Source: Methylovirgula ligni
Lineage (GTDB): Bacteria; Pseudomonadota; Alphaproteobacteria; Rhizobiales; Beijerinckiaceae
Assembly: GCF_004135935.1 (NCBI RefSeq)
Contig: NZ_CP025086.1
Location: 2,666,001 to 2,730,000 of the forward strand
DNA: 64,000 nt
Direction: 5' to 3'
Shown here one piece after another: positions 1 to 8,228 of this stretch. The notes beneath the pieces are model-generated. The model saw only the letters and a list, made by a program, of their open reading frames with translations. It did no database searches and was not told the origin of the DNA. A program made the position numbers and the translations under genes. The stretch's first letter is position 1. Each line of letters opens with the position of its first letter.

Positions 1-1
1 C

Positions 2-325
2 GAGGTTCTCTGGACCTACGCCGATGCCAGCTTTCTCGCGCACGGACGCGCCCGCGATGGCGATGCGGAGATGCAGCCGGTCTATCTGACCTGCGGCGGC
101 GAAAATCCCAACGCGGCGCGGCTGCGGCTCTTCGTCGACGGCGCCGATGTCGCCGGAAATCTCGCCGCCGATGCCGCCTATGAGCGCGCAATCCTGCTGT
201 TCGACGGCAACGATCCCGACCAGCTCGACGGTGCGCGTTCGCAGTGGAAAGCGCTGAAGTCGAGCGGCTTTCCGCTCACCTATTGGCAGCAGAACGAGCG
301 CGGCGGGTGGGAGAAGAGGGGATAA
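2..325 (+). CDS. holC: DNA polymerase III subunit chi, C-terminal part
   Basis: This is the end of a reading frame that is already open at the first base. About 107 codons are visible, starting with EVLWTYADASFLAHG. The part reading PVYLTCGGENPNAARLRLFVDG followed by ILLFDGNDPDQLDGARSQWKALKSSG and YWQQNERGGW matches the C-terminal half of the chi subunit family (HolC). Chi belongs to the clamp-loader complex and links it to single-strand binding protein. In related genomes holC follows pepA, which would lie just outside the window. The next gene is convergent and begins 25 bases later. The start codon is not visible. Confidence 0.85.
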   Translation, partial: EVLWTYADASFLAHGRARDGDAEMQPVYLTCGGENPNAARLRLFVDGADVAGNLAADAAYERAILLFDGNDPDQLDGARSQWKALKSSGFPLTYWQQNERGGWEKRG

Positions 326-350
326 AAATCCCTTCTCGCGCTTGCCGCTT

Positions 351-1328
351 TCACGCCGCTGCGTCCGAACCCACCTCAAGCTGCCAATCGATGGCTTCAA
401 GGCGGGCGTTGCGCCGAAGGGTCTGAGGCGGCTGCCCGAAGGCTCGCAAAAAAGCGCGGCGCATATGATCCCGGTCGCTAAACCCGGTCTGACGCGCAAC
501 GACGTCGATCGGATGGCGGGTATGCTCCATGAGCGCGCGCGCAGCTTCCGTTCGCATGTTCTCGATCGCTTTGGCGGGCGACTGGCCAGTCTCGGCATGA
601 AAAGCACGGCTGAATTGCCGCGGGCTAAGATGCGCCACCTCAGCAAGCTCGGGCACGGTCAGCGGCTTATGAAGATGTTCGCGGGCGTAGGCGAGGGCGG
701 TCTGAATCCGGTCGGATTTGGGTTCCAGTTCAAGGAGCGTGGAGAATTGCGATTGGCCGCCGGCGCGCCGATGGTAGATGACAAGCTTGCGCGCGACCGA
801 CTTCGCAATTTCCGGCCCGAGATCGCTTTCGATCAATGCGAGGCCGAGGTCGATCCCGGCGGTCATCCCCGCTGACGTCCAGATCGGGCCGTCATTGATG
901 AAAATCCGGTCCTCGTCGACTTTCACCTTGAGAAATTTCTTCTGCAATTCGCGGGCATGAAGCCAGTGGGTGGTGACGCGGCGGCCATCGAGCAGACCAG
1001 CCTCGGCGAGCACGAACGCGCCCGTGCACGTCGCAGCGATACGTCTGTAACGTTGGGGGGAGGCTTTGACGAAGGCGATCAACCCTGGCGTCGGCGCCTC
1101 GGGGATCGTCGCGCCGCCAATGATCAGCGTATCGAACCTGGCATCGCTGAAAGCTTCGCTATCGAGTTTCACGCCAGAAGAGGTTTTGACCGCGCCGCCG
1201 GTTTCCGAAATAAAATGAAGCTCATAGGCAGGCTCTTCCGCCAGCAGATTGGCAATTTCGAAGACCGTCACGACGGCCAGCGCCATCACCGAATAGCCGG
1301 GATAAACCAGGAATGCGACGTCCCGCAT
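351..1328 (-). CDS. GlxA family transcriptional regulator (DJ-1/PfpI plus AraC-type HTH)
   Basis: The 325-residue protein has two domains. Residues 3 to about 170 form a DJ-1/PfpI-like amidotransferase fold, with the nucleophile-elbow-like cysteine at C101 (AATCTGAF). Residues about 205-310 form a double helix-turn-helix of AraC type, ending in the typical DRDHMRRAFLRAFGQPP signature. Proteins of this build are transcription factors of the GlxA family. Their DJ-1 part is thought to sense a ligand and usually has no enzyme activity. The gene is divergent from a short-chain dehydrogenase 119 bases away, which is the most likely target; this is inferred from position only. Confidence 0.88.
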   Translation of the reverse strand: MRDVAFLVYPGYSVMALAVVTVFEIANLLAEEPAYELHFISETGGAVKTSSGVKLDSEAFSDARFDTLIIGGATIPEAPTPGLIAFVKASPQRYRRIAATCTGAFVLAEAGLLDGRRVTTHWLHARELQKKFLKVKVDEDRIFINDGPIWTSAGMTAGIDLGLALIESDLGPEIAKSVARKLVIYHRRAGGQSQFSTLLELEPKSDRIQTALAYAREHLHKPLTVPELAEVAHLSPRQFSRAFHAETGQSPAKAIENMRTEAARALMEHTRHPIDVVARQTGFSDRDHMRRAFLRAFGQPPQTLRRNARLEAIDWQLEVGSDAAA

Positions 1329-1447
1329 GACTTACACCTTATGTCCTAAATAGCCGTATATATGACATTTGAGACTTCGGCGCGCAACCCTATTGTCTTT
1401 CCGCCCGCGGCTCAGAATCTGAGCGATTACGGAAAGGAATAGAACCC
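1329..1447. promoter_or_regulatory. Divergent promoter region between the GlxA-type regulator and the SDR gene
   Basis: This 119-base spacer lies between two divergent genes and must carry both promoters. It is AT-rich close to the regulator. An inverted pair of ATGTC and GACAT half-sites lies around 1340-1366, separated by about 20 bases, and is a possible operator. The dehydrogenase has a good ribosome binding site (GGAAAGGAA) just upstream of its ATG. The operator assignment is a guess from symmetry. Confidence 0.35.
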
Positions 1448-2260
1448 ATGAGCAATGCCAAGGGCACGGCCCTCGTTACAGGCGCGTCTTCGGGCATCGG
1501 TGCCGTCTATGCGGACCGGCTTGCCAAGCGCGGGTATGACTTGATTTTGGTGGCCCGCAACGCGGAGCGGCTGAACGCCGTCGCAAACAGGCTGCGGGCG
1601 GAGACTGGCCGCGCGGTCAAAGTCTTTCCGGCCGATCTCGCCGATAAGGCCGGCCTCGCGAAAGTCGAGGCGGTGCTGCGGGACGATCCGAGCATCAGTG
1701 TGCTCGTCAACAACGCGGGCTTTGGGGCCGTTACGTCGATTCTCCAGGCGGATGTCGATGACATGGAGGCGATGATCGAGCTCAACGTCACCGCGCTGAC
1801 ACGTCTTACCTACGCTGTGGCGCCGGCCTTCGTGGCGCGCGGCAGCGGCACGATCATCAACATCGCCTCTATCGTCGGTATCGCGGTCGAGATGTTGAAC
1901 GGCGTCTATAGCGCGTCGAAATCCTATGTCCTCAGCTTCGGTCACTCGTTGCAAAAGGACTTGGCGGATAAGGGGATTCGGATACAGACCGTCCTGCCTG
2001 GTTCGACGGCGACCGAGTTCTGGGACGTTGCCGGCTATGCGGCGCAGAAGGCGGCGTCGATCACCATGTCCGCGGAAGATTGCGTCGATGCAGCGCTCGC
2101 TGGACTCGATGCCGGAGAATTGGTCACCATTCCGGGGCTTTACGACGGCGACGCGTGGACACGGTGGGAAGCGGGCCGCCGCGAACTTTCAACACAGTTT
2201 GGCAACGCCAAACCCGCACCGCGCTACGAGGTGGAAACACATCGCGTCAGCGCCGCCTGA
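1448..2260 (+). CDS. Short-chain dehydrogenase/reductase
   Basis: A 270-residue classical SDR. The NAD(P)-binding glycine motif TGASSGIG is at residues 11-18, NNAG at 88-91, the catalytic serine at S141 (NIAS) and the YSASK motif gives Y154 and K158. All catalytic positions are intact. The substrate cannot be read from the sequence. The related DltE/YqjQ-like subgroup (oxidoreductases without assigned substrate) has the same VARNAERL element. It is divergent from the GlxA-type regulator, which probably controls it. It sits alone, without a co-transcribed partner. Confidence 0.9.
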   Translation: MSNAKGTALVTGASSGIGAVYADRLAKRGYDLILVARNAERLNAVANRLRAETGRAVKVFPADLADKAGLAKVEAVLRDDPSISVLVNNAGFGAVTSILQADVDDMEAMIELNVTALTRLTYAVAPAFVARGSGTIINIASIVGIAVEMLNGVYSASKSYVLSFGHSLQKDLADKGIRIQTVLPGSTATEFWDVAGYAAQKAASITMSAEDCVDAALAGLDAGELVTIPGLYDGDAWTRWEAGRRELSTQFGNAKPAPRYEVETHRVSAA

Positions 2261-2337
2261 TCCGCGTGACCGATCCAACGGGCATCAACGAGGGGGACGC
2301 AGCGCGGCCCTCTCGCGTTCCCCGCCGATCATGATCG

Positions 2338-2556
2338 CTACGCGGAGCGCCAATGACCCGGCGTTTTCTTATCGTTCTCGTGGCGGACGCGCGCGACGAG
2401 CGGGTGATGGCCTTGGGCCTTCGCCCATTCGATCGCTTCGTGCTGCGTCTTGGTCTTATGCAGCGCATGGCCGGCGTGATCTTCGATCACGTAATCCTCG
2501 ATCGGGCTTCCTTCGCGGTGGCCCTTCGGGCGAGGCTCGATATAGACGTTTGGCAT
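2338..2556 (-). CDS. Small conserved protein of unknown function, 72 aa
   Basis: The 72-residue product starts MPNVYIEPRPKG and ends in HENDKKTPGHWRSA. It is charged and soluble, with no signal peptide or membrane segment. The layout, in which YVIEDHAGHALHKTKTQHEAIEWAKAQGHHPLVARVRH is a beta hairpin then a helix, resembles the small DUF2188-type proteins found widely in Rhizobiales. Very similar short proteins with the MPNVYIEPRPKG start are remembered from that order, so this is likely real in spite of its size. Function is unknown. Confidence 0.65.
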   Translation of the reverse strand: MPNVYIEPRPKGHREGSPIEDYVIEDHAGHALHKTKTQHEAIEWAKAQGHHPLVARVRHENDKKTPGHWRSA

Positions 2557-2622
2557 CGGTCACTCCCCATGACGTGTGCCCGCGTTTGATACCATGAAAC
2601 CAGGGCGGCGCAGTAGGCGAAT

Positions 2623-3534
2623 TTACGACCTTGCCATCAGCGACACGGCCAGCGCGTAGATACGTAGCCGTGCTTGCTCCGGCAGGCTTGCGAGCGTCTT
2701 GAGATAGATCTGGCCAACGGCGCACATGCGCGCGTCGGGGATCGGCGGATTGGGCTGCTTGCCGTCGAGGATTGCGGCGACTTCGGCATCGTTCACGCCC
2801 TGAGCCTTCATCGCGCTCGAAAGCTGGCTGAAGTCGGCGTCGCCCGGCGGGTCGCGCTGGATGCCGTTGGTGCGGCCGCTGACGATCGCATCGAGACCGG
2901 CGATGGCCATGTCCGCGACAAGCGGACGGTGCGTGGCGGAGAAAGTGAAGAAGGCTTCGCTTGCGCCGCCGTAAAGGAAATCGACGCAGAGCTTGGCGTC
3001 GGTCGCTGCCAGCGCCTGCATCATCGCGAGCTGGACATCGAAAATGCGGGCGAGCGCCGGCCCGTCGGCCTTGGCGGCGAGAATGCCGTTCGAGACACGC
3101 ACTTCGCGCACGGCCTGCGAGAGCAGGGAATCGACGTTCCGCACATCCTTGCCGTCGAGCGATTCCTTGGCGAAATCGTCGAGGATCGCGTCGTACTGGC
3201 TCGGCAGCGCCGATTGGAGCCGGGCGAAAAAGACGGCGTAATCCGGCGCGTCGTGGGCGATCTCTTTTTCGATGGTCCCGCGGGCGAGAGCGAGAGGCTC
3301 GGCAGCGGGCGGCTCGGGCGCGGTGACGTTCGGCGCCTCGGCGCTCTGCGTTTCCGCTGCCTGGCGTCCGGCATCGAGGAAAAACGCGACCGCCAGCGCG
3401 ACAGCGATCACCGCCGCAAAGCTTAGAAGCGCCAGACGCAGAACGTCCTGGCCAGCGGGCCCGCGCGCGAGAACTGGACCTTCTTCGCCGTGATACGCGT
3501 CGGACAATTCAGGGTTACTCCAGCCCGGCAGCAC
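2623..3534 (-). CDS. Membrane-anchored hypothetical protein, 303 aa
   Basis: The first 30 residues are polar, then a single membrane segment follows at about residues 32-54 (LALLSFAAVIAVALAVAFFL). A linker rich in Ala, Glu and Pro comes next, and then a mainly helical domain of about 220 residues, presumably outside the cytoplasm (N-in topology). Two cysteines (in AKLCVDFLYGG and DARMCAVGQ) could form a disulfide. I recognise no family. It lies upstream of and in the same direction as the small 72-residue gene, so the two may share a transcript. Confidence 0.7.
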   Translation of the reverse strand: MLPGWSNPELSDAYHGEEGPVLARGPAGQDVLRLALLSFAAVIAVALAVAFFLDAGRQAAETQSAEAPNVTAPEPPAAEPLALARGTIEKEIAHDAPDYAVFFARLQSALPSQYDAILDDFAKESLDGKDVRNVDSLLSQAVREVRVSNGILAAKADGPALARIFDVQLAMMQALAATDAKLCVDFLYGGASEAFFTFSATHRPLVADMAIAGLDAIVSGRTNGIQRDPPGDADFSQLSSAMKAQGVNDAEVAAILDGKQPNPPIPDARMCAVGQIYLKTLASLPEQARLRIYALAVSLMARS

Positions 3535-3558
3535 ACGCCGGTGTCGTCTACTAAGGCT

Positions 3559-3584
3559 TTGATTTAGAGCATGATCGCATGACG
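3559..3584. repeat. Fragment of an intergenic palindromic repeat
   Basis: The stretch TTTAGAGCATGATCGCATGAC between two minus-strand genes resembles half of the small palindromic intergenic elements (AGAGCATGATC...) common in Rhizobiales chromosomes. The matching second arm is not intact here. It is listed because fuller relatives occur near 8158 and 37239. Confidence 0.3.
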
Positions 3585-3611
3585 CTGACTAGGGCGCGGC
3601 GCGCAGTTTCG

Positions 3612-4793
3612 TCAGCCTGCCGCCTTGAGCCGCTCAAAACCGGCCGCGAGATCGGCCTTGAGGTCGTCGGGATCTTCGAGGCCGATGGAAAAGCGCAGCG
3701 CCGGCCCCTCAGGCGCGAATTTGGTCGCCGACCGGTAGGAGCTGCAGTCGAAGGGAATGACGAGGCTCTCATAGCCGCCCCAGGAATAGCCCATGCCGAA
3801 GAGCTTCAACCCGTCGAGAAAGGCGGCGAGCGCTTTTTGCGACGTAGGTTTGAGGAACGCCGAAAACAGCCCCGATGAGCCGCGGAAATCGCGCTTCCAG
3901 ATCGCATGTCCGGGGCAATCGGGCAAAGCCGGATGCAGGACGCGGGCGACCTCCGGCCGTTCGACGAGCCAAGTGGCGAGGGCCAAACCCTGTCGCTCCG
4001 CCTCGCGCAGGCGCAACTCAAGGCTGCGCAGCCCGCGCAAGGCGAGGAAGACATCTTCGGGACCGGGGCAATTGGCGAAGAGATCGAAAGTCGCATGCAG
4101 ACGCGGGAACCAGCGCGCATTGGCCGAGACGAGCCCGAGCAGGAGATCGGCGTGGCCGGAAAGATATTTGGTGCCCGCCTCGACGACGAGATCGACGCCG
4201 AAGCCATGCGCCTGGAAGAACAGCGGTGTCGCCCAGGTATTATCGAGAATGGTGCAGAGTCCCTTCGCGGCGGCGACCGCGACGATCGCCGGCACGTCCT
4301 GAATCTCGAATGTCTGCGAGCCGGGCGTTTCAAGAAAAATGACGCTGGTATTGGGCCGGATGAGAGACGCGATGTCTTCGCCCAGCCAGGGATCGTAGAA
4401 GGTCGTTTCGACGCCGATCCGGGTTAGGAATCGCTCGCAGAAACTGCGCGTCGGCTGATAGACGGAATCGCTGACGAGGATGTGATCGCCTGCTTTCACC
4501 ACAGTGAGCAGCGCGAGCGCGACGGCGGAAAGGCCCGAGGGGGCGAGCACAGTGCCAGCGGCGCCGGTGATCTCGGTCCACGCCGTTTCCAGCGCGTCGG
4601 TCGTCGGCGTGCCGTGCGTGCCGTAAGTATATTTGGCATTGCGGGCGACGAGATCGGCATAGGAGCGGTAAAGCACGGTCGAGCCGCGATAGACCGGCGT
4701 ATTGATGAAACCATGCTGCTCGAACGGGTGGCGGCCCGCATGCACCAGTTTGGTGCGGTCCTTCAAAGGCCTGCTCTCGTCCGATTTCGTCAT
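3612..4793 (-). CDS. metC: Cystathionine beta-lyase
   Basis: The 393-residue PLP enzyme belongs to the Cys/Met metabolism family. It cleaves cystathionine to homocysteine, pyruvate and ammonia in methionine synthesis. Visible family features are the substrate loop YGTHGTPTTDALE, the SGLSAVALALLTVV helix, the cofactor region LDNTWATPLFF and the Schiff-base lysine in VEAGTKYLSGHADLLLG. The MetC-like ending RFSIGLEDPDDLKADL is also present. The frame stays open far upstream, but the ATG at 4793 has the ribosome binding site AGGACAGGA and starts the homologous part, so it was chosen. It is divergent from the aap operon. Confidence 0.92.
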   Translation of the reverse strand: MTKSDESRPLKDRTKLVHAGRHPFEQHGFINTPVYRGSTVLYRSYADLVARNAKYTYGTHGTPTTDALETAWTEITGAAGTVLAPSGLSAVALALLTVVKAGDHILVSDSVYQPTRSFCERFLTRIGVETTFYDPWLGEDIASLIRPNTSVIFLETPGSQTFEIQDVPAIVAVAAAKGLCTILDNTWATPLFFQAHGFGVDLVVEAGTKYLSGHADLLLGLVSANARWFPRLHATFDLFANCPGPEDVFLALRGLRSLELRLREAERQGLALATWLVERPEVARVLHPALPDCPGHAIWKRDFRGSSGLFSAFLKPTSQKALAAFLDGLKLFGMGYSWGGYESLVIPFDCSSYRSATKFAPEGPALRFSIGLEDPDDLKADLAAGFERLKAAG

Positions 4794-5000
4794 CGTCCTG
4801 TCCTGGATGCGCGGACCGGGACGGAATTTCCGTCCGCGGCGCTGAATCGTCGCCATTATGCCCGAGGCTTTACGGCAAATCGCAGATTCGCTGCAATTTT
4901 GGGCTTTTGGCAATTTGTCGCGGCGCTTGACCGCGGTGCGATAAAGTTCTGATAGTCGCGCCCGTCGCGGCGCCACGTTGCGCTTCAGCCGAGAGACGAA

Positions 5001-6029
5001 ATGAAAACCGCATTGCTTAGACTGGCCTTTCTCCTTTCGCTCGGCCTTGCCGCCGTCTTTGCAGCCGGGGCGGCTTCGGCCGGTACGCTCGACCAGGTCA
5101 AGCAGCGCGGTTATCTCAATTGCGGTTCCAATCCGGGCCTCGCCGGTTTCGGTCTGCCCGATTCCAACGGCAATTGGACCGGGCTGGACGTCGATTTCTG
5201 CCGCGCCATCGCCTCGGCGATCTTTGATGATCCAAACAAAGTGAAATTCATTCCGTTGACGGCCAAGGATCGCTTCACTGCCCTGCAATCGGGCGAGGTC
5301 GATGTGCTCGCGCATAACACGACCTGGACGGTTTCGCGCGAGGCGGGGCAGGGCCTGCTGTTTACTGGCATCAACTATTACGACGGCCAGGGCTTCATGA
5401 TTCACAACAGGCTGAACATATCCTCGGCGCTCGAGCTGTCCGGCGCATCGATCTGTGTGCAGCAGGGCACGACCAGCGAATTGAATCTCGCCGATTTCTT
5501 CCATTCGCATCAGATGCAGTATGAATCGGTCGCCTTCGCTACGTCCGATGAGGCGCTGAAAGCCTACGACACGGGCCGCTGCGATGCCTTTACCACCGAT
5601 TCTTCGGCGCTCTACATCGAGCGGCTGAAACTCGCCAATCCCAGCCAGAATATCATCCTGCCCGAGATCATCTCGAAGGAACCGTTCAGCCCGGCGGTAC
5701 GCCAGGGCGATGACCAATGGTTCAATATCGTCAAATGGGTGGGCTTCGCCATGTTCGACGCCGAAGAGGCGGGCATCACCTCGAAGAACGTCGACGAAAA
5801 GATAAATTCCGATGATCCGACCGCGCGGCGCCTGCTCGGTGTCGAGGGCGATTTCGGTCAATCGCTGGGGCTGACGAAGGATTGGGCCTATCGCTTCATC
5901 AAGGCGGTCGGCAATTACGGCGAGAGCTTCGACCGCAACCTCGGCGTCGATTCCAAACTTGGCATAAAGCGCGGCATCAATGCGCTGTGGACACACGGCG
6001 GCATCCAATATGCGCCGCCGGTGCGCTGA
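5001..6029 (+). CDS. aapJ: General L-amino acid ABC transporter, periplasmic binding protein
   Basis: The 342-residue protein starts with a clear signal peptide cleaved near AGAASA-GTL (residue 26-28). The mature part has the family-3 solute-binding fold: LDQVKQRGYLNCGSNPGLAGF, then GLDVDFCRAIASAIF, VDVLAHNTTWTVSRE and RCDAFTTDSSALYIERL. This is the AapJ/BztA type, longer than the usual 250-residue polar amino acid binders and with characteristic cysteines. It is the first gene of aapJQMP and delivers a broad range of L-amino acids to the AapQ/AapM permease. Confidence 0.93.
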   Translation: MKTALLRLAFLLSLGLAAVFAAGAASAGTLDQVKQRGYLNCGSNPGLAGFGLPDSNGNWTGLDVDFCRAIASAIFDDPNKVKFIPLTAKDRFTALQSGEVDVLAHNTTWTVSREAGQGLLFTGINYYDGQGFMIHNRLNISSALELSGASICVQQGTTSELNLADFFHSHQMQYESVAFATSDEALKAYDTGRCDAFTTDSSALYIERLKLANPSQNIILPEIISKEPFSPAVRQGDDQWFNIVKWVGFAMFDAEEAGITSKNVDEKINSDDPTARRLLGVEGDFGQSLGLTKDWAYRFIKAVGNYGESFDRNLGVDSKLGIKRGINALWTHGGIQYAPPVR

Positions 6030-6035
6030 CCCGCA

Positions 6036-7028
6036 GTGGCGACGCTGAGCGGCGCGTTCCGGCGCGGCAACGCGGCGCATAGTGCGCTCGTACAAATCGC
6101 TTTCGTCCTTGGCCTTGGCTTCCTCGTCTATGAAGCCGCCACGCTCGCGCTCGCGCATATGCGCGAGCATCATATCCCGACCGATTTCGGCTTCTGGAAC
6201 GAGCGCGCCGGATTCGACATCGATCCGCATCTGATCGCCTATTCCTTCACCTCGACCTATGGGCGCGCGTTTTTCGTCGGGCTCATCAACACGCTCGTCG
6301 TCAGTGCGGTCGGCGTTGTTTTTGCGAGCCTTCTCGGCTTCGCGATCGGCGCGGCGCGCCTCTCGACCAATCTCGTCATCGCAAAATTTGCAGGCTTCTA
6401 TATCGAAGCGTTCCGCAATGTGCCGCTGCTGCTGCAGATCCTGTTCTGGTACAATGGCGTGCTGAAAGCCTTGCCGGCACCGCGCGCGTCACTGGCCTTT
6501 CCCGGCCATATTTTTCTCAACGATCGCGGCCTGTTCATGCCGGCGCCGACGTTGTCGCCGCTGGGCCTTTCGCTGCCGGTGTTTCACGGCTTCAATTTCA
6601 TCGGCGGCATGAAGCTCTCACCGGAATTCGTCGCGCTGACGCTCTCGCTCGTTCTTTATACCGCGACCTTCATCGCTGAGATCGTCCGTGCCGGCATCGC
6701 CGGCGTGCCGAAAGGGCAGGGCGAGGCCGCCGCCGCGCTCGGTCTCAACGCCGTACAAGCGCGCAAATTCGTCATCGTGCCGCAAGCCCTGCGGCTCATC
6801 GTGCCCCCGCTGACGAGCCAATATCTGAATCTCTTCAAGAATTCGTCGCTGGCCGTGTTCATCGGCTATCCGGACCTCGTGCAGGTCTTCGCTGGGACGG
6901 TCCTCAATCAGACCGGTGCGGCTGTGCCCGTCATCACCGTGACCATGGCCGTCTACCTCTTCGTTTCGCTGCTCGGCTCGCTGGCGATGAATCTCTTCAA
7001 CCGCCGGATTGCGGGAGCCGTGCATTGA
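6036..7028 (+). CDS. aapQ: General L-amino acid ABC transporter, permease AapQ
   Basis: The 330-residue inner-membrane protein of the HisM/BztB type has several membrane segments. The coupling (EAA) loop reads EIVRAGIAGVPKGQGEAAAALGLNAVQARKFVIVPQALR. The start is GTG at 6036, six bases after the aapJ stop, and the frame overlaps aapM by four bases, so translation is probably coupled. At 330 residues it is shorter than the roughly 400 residues of rhizobial AapQ. The region between the first conserved membrane segments and the HGFNFIGGMKLSPEF element is reduced, which is a lineage difference and not a frame break. Confidence 0.9.
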   Translation: MATLSGAFRRGNAAHSALVQIAFVLGLGFLVYEAATLALAHMREHHIPTDFGFWNERAGFDIDPHLIAYSFTSTYGRAFFVGLINTLVVSAVGVVFASLLGFAIGAARLSTNLVIAKFAGFYIEAFRNVPLLLQILFWYNGVLKALPAPRASLAFPGHIFLNDRGLFMPAPTLSPLGLSLPVFHGFNFIGGMKLSPEFVALTLSLVLYTATFIAEIVRAGIAGVPKGQGEAAAALGLNAVQARKFVIVPQALRLIVPPLTSQYLNLFKNSSLAVFIGYPDLVQVFAGTVLNQTGAAVPVITVTMAVYLFVSLLGSLAMNLFNRRIAGAVH

Positions 7029-8155
7029 CACAGGCTTTCGTCCGCGCCGCGCCCGCGCCCCAACTGCCGCCGCCGAAGCAGGCCGATGGGCGCGTGGCGG
7101 CATTGTCGCGCAATCTCCTCGGTTCGCCGAAATCGCTCGCACTCACGTTCGGCGCTTTGGTGCTCGTCATATGGGCGGTGCCCGATCTCCTGCGCTATTT
7201 TATCTTCGGCGCCGTCTGGCATGGCGATGCCGTCACTTGCCGCGCCACGGATGGCGCGTGCTGGCCGTTCATCGCCGAGAAGCTGCCTTATTTCGTCTAT
7301 GGCTCCTATCCGCTCGATCAGCGCTGGCGGGTCGATCTTGTCTTCGCCGTTGGCGGGCTTTTAATCGTTTGGCTGTTGGCGCCGCGTGCGCCGGCGCGGC
7401 GACTCGGCCTGTGGCTCGCCTTTCTCGTCTATCCCGTCCTCGCCTTCGTACTGCTCTACGGCTGGCCGGCACTCGGCCTGCCGCGCGTTGCCAGCGATCT
7501 CTGGGGCGGGATGCTCGTCACCTTGATCGTCTCCGCCGTCGGCATCGTCGTCTCGCTGCCGCTCGGGATTCTGCTCGCGTTCGGGCGGCGCTTCGGCCCC
7601 CTGGCCGTGCGGCTGACCTCGGTTGCCTTCATCGAATTCATGCGCGGCGTACCGATGATCGCGGTGCTGTTCATGGCCAATACGATGCTGCCTTTGTTCC
7701 TGCCCGAGGGCGTCGAGCCCGACAGGCTGGTGCGGCCGCTCGTCGGCGTCGCGCTCTTTGCGTCGGCCTATATGGCGGAAGTCGTGCGCGGCGGCCTTCA
7801 GGCTATCGCCAGAGGACAGAACGAGGCCGGGCAGGCGCTCGGCTTGCGATTCTGGGCGATCCAGCGTCTCGTCATCCTGCCGCAGGTGCTGCGGCTGACG
7901 ATCCCGGCGATCACCAATACTTTCATCGGCCTCTTCAAGGACACGACGCTCGTCGCCACCGTCGGCATTTTCGATTTTCTGCGGACCGTAGATTCGGCGC
8001 GGCTCGATCCCAATTGGTCCGGCCCGACGATCACGCCGACGGCCTATGCTTTCGCGGCGCTCGTCTATTTCGTCTGCTGCTTCAGCCTGTCGCGCTATGC
8101 GCAAGGACTTGAGCGGCGGCTCGCGGCGGGCTACGGCCGCGATCGATTCCAATAA
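7025..8155 (+). CDS. aapM: General L-amino acid ABC transporter, permease AapM
   Basis: The 376-residue inner-membrane protein pairs with AapQ to form the transport channel. The N-terminal half has extra membrane segments and a periplasmic loop with Cys pairs (VTCRATDGACWPF) typical of AapM/BztC. The C-terminal half is the permease domain with the EAA loop EVVRGGLQAIARGQNEAGQALGLRFWAIQRLVILPQVLR. The predicted start is a TTG at 7025 that overlaps the aapQ stop as TTGA, with GGGAG a suitable distance upstream. It is followed by a 73-base spacer holding a palindromic repeat, then aapP. Confidence 0.92.
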   Translation: MTQAFVRAAPAPQLPPPKQADGRVAALSRNLLGSPKSLALTFGALVLVIWAVPDLLRYFIFGAVWHGDAVTCRATDGACWPFIAEKLPYFVYGSYPLDQRWRVDLVFAVGGLLIVWLLAPRAPARRLGLWLAFLVYPVLAFVLLYGWPALGLPRVASDLWGGMLVTLIVSAVGIVVSLPLGILLAFGRRFGPLAVRLTSVAFIEFMRGVPMIAVLFMANTMLPLFLPEGVEPDRLVRPLVGVALFASAYMAEVVRGGLQAIARGQNEAGQALGLRFWAIQRLVILPQVLRLTIPAITNTFIGLFKDTTLVATVGIFDFLRTVDSARLDPNWSGPTITPTAYAFAALVYFVCCFSLSRYAQGLERRLAAGYGRDRFQ

Positions 8156-8157
8156 AT

Positions 8158-8210
8158 TAGAGCGGGATTTGTGCGAAAAACCGCTAAACACTTTTTCGCA
8201 TCCCGCTCTA
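8158..8210. repeat. Palindromic intergenic repeat (AGAGCGGGAT family)
   Basis: This is a nested inverted repeat between aapM and aapP. The outer arms TAGAGCGGGA (8158-8167) and TCCCGCTCTA (8201-8210) are perfectly complementary. The inner arms GCGAAAAA (8173-8180) and TTTTTCGC (8192-8199) are complementary too. The right arm (8191-8210) recurs nearly identically at 61351-61369 upstream of mgtE. Elements like this are scattered in Rhizobiales intergenic regions. Here, inside an operon, the hairpin could tune the amount of aapP message relative to the permease genes. Confidence 0.8.
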
Positions 8211-8228
8211 GGCAGGTTGAGAGACAGG

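Noticed and set aside
4794-5000. Possible SAM-type riboswitch in front of metC
   Set aside because: No conserved SAM-I or SAM-II core could be matched by eye in the 207-base spacer.
4794-6230. Long minus-strand open frame that extends metC over aapJ
   Set aside because: It lies opposite the clearly homologous aapJ and has no family resemblance; it is a shadow frame common in GC-rich DNA.
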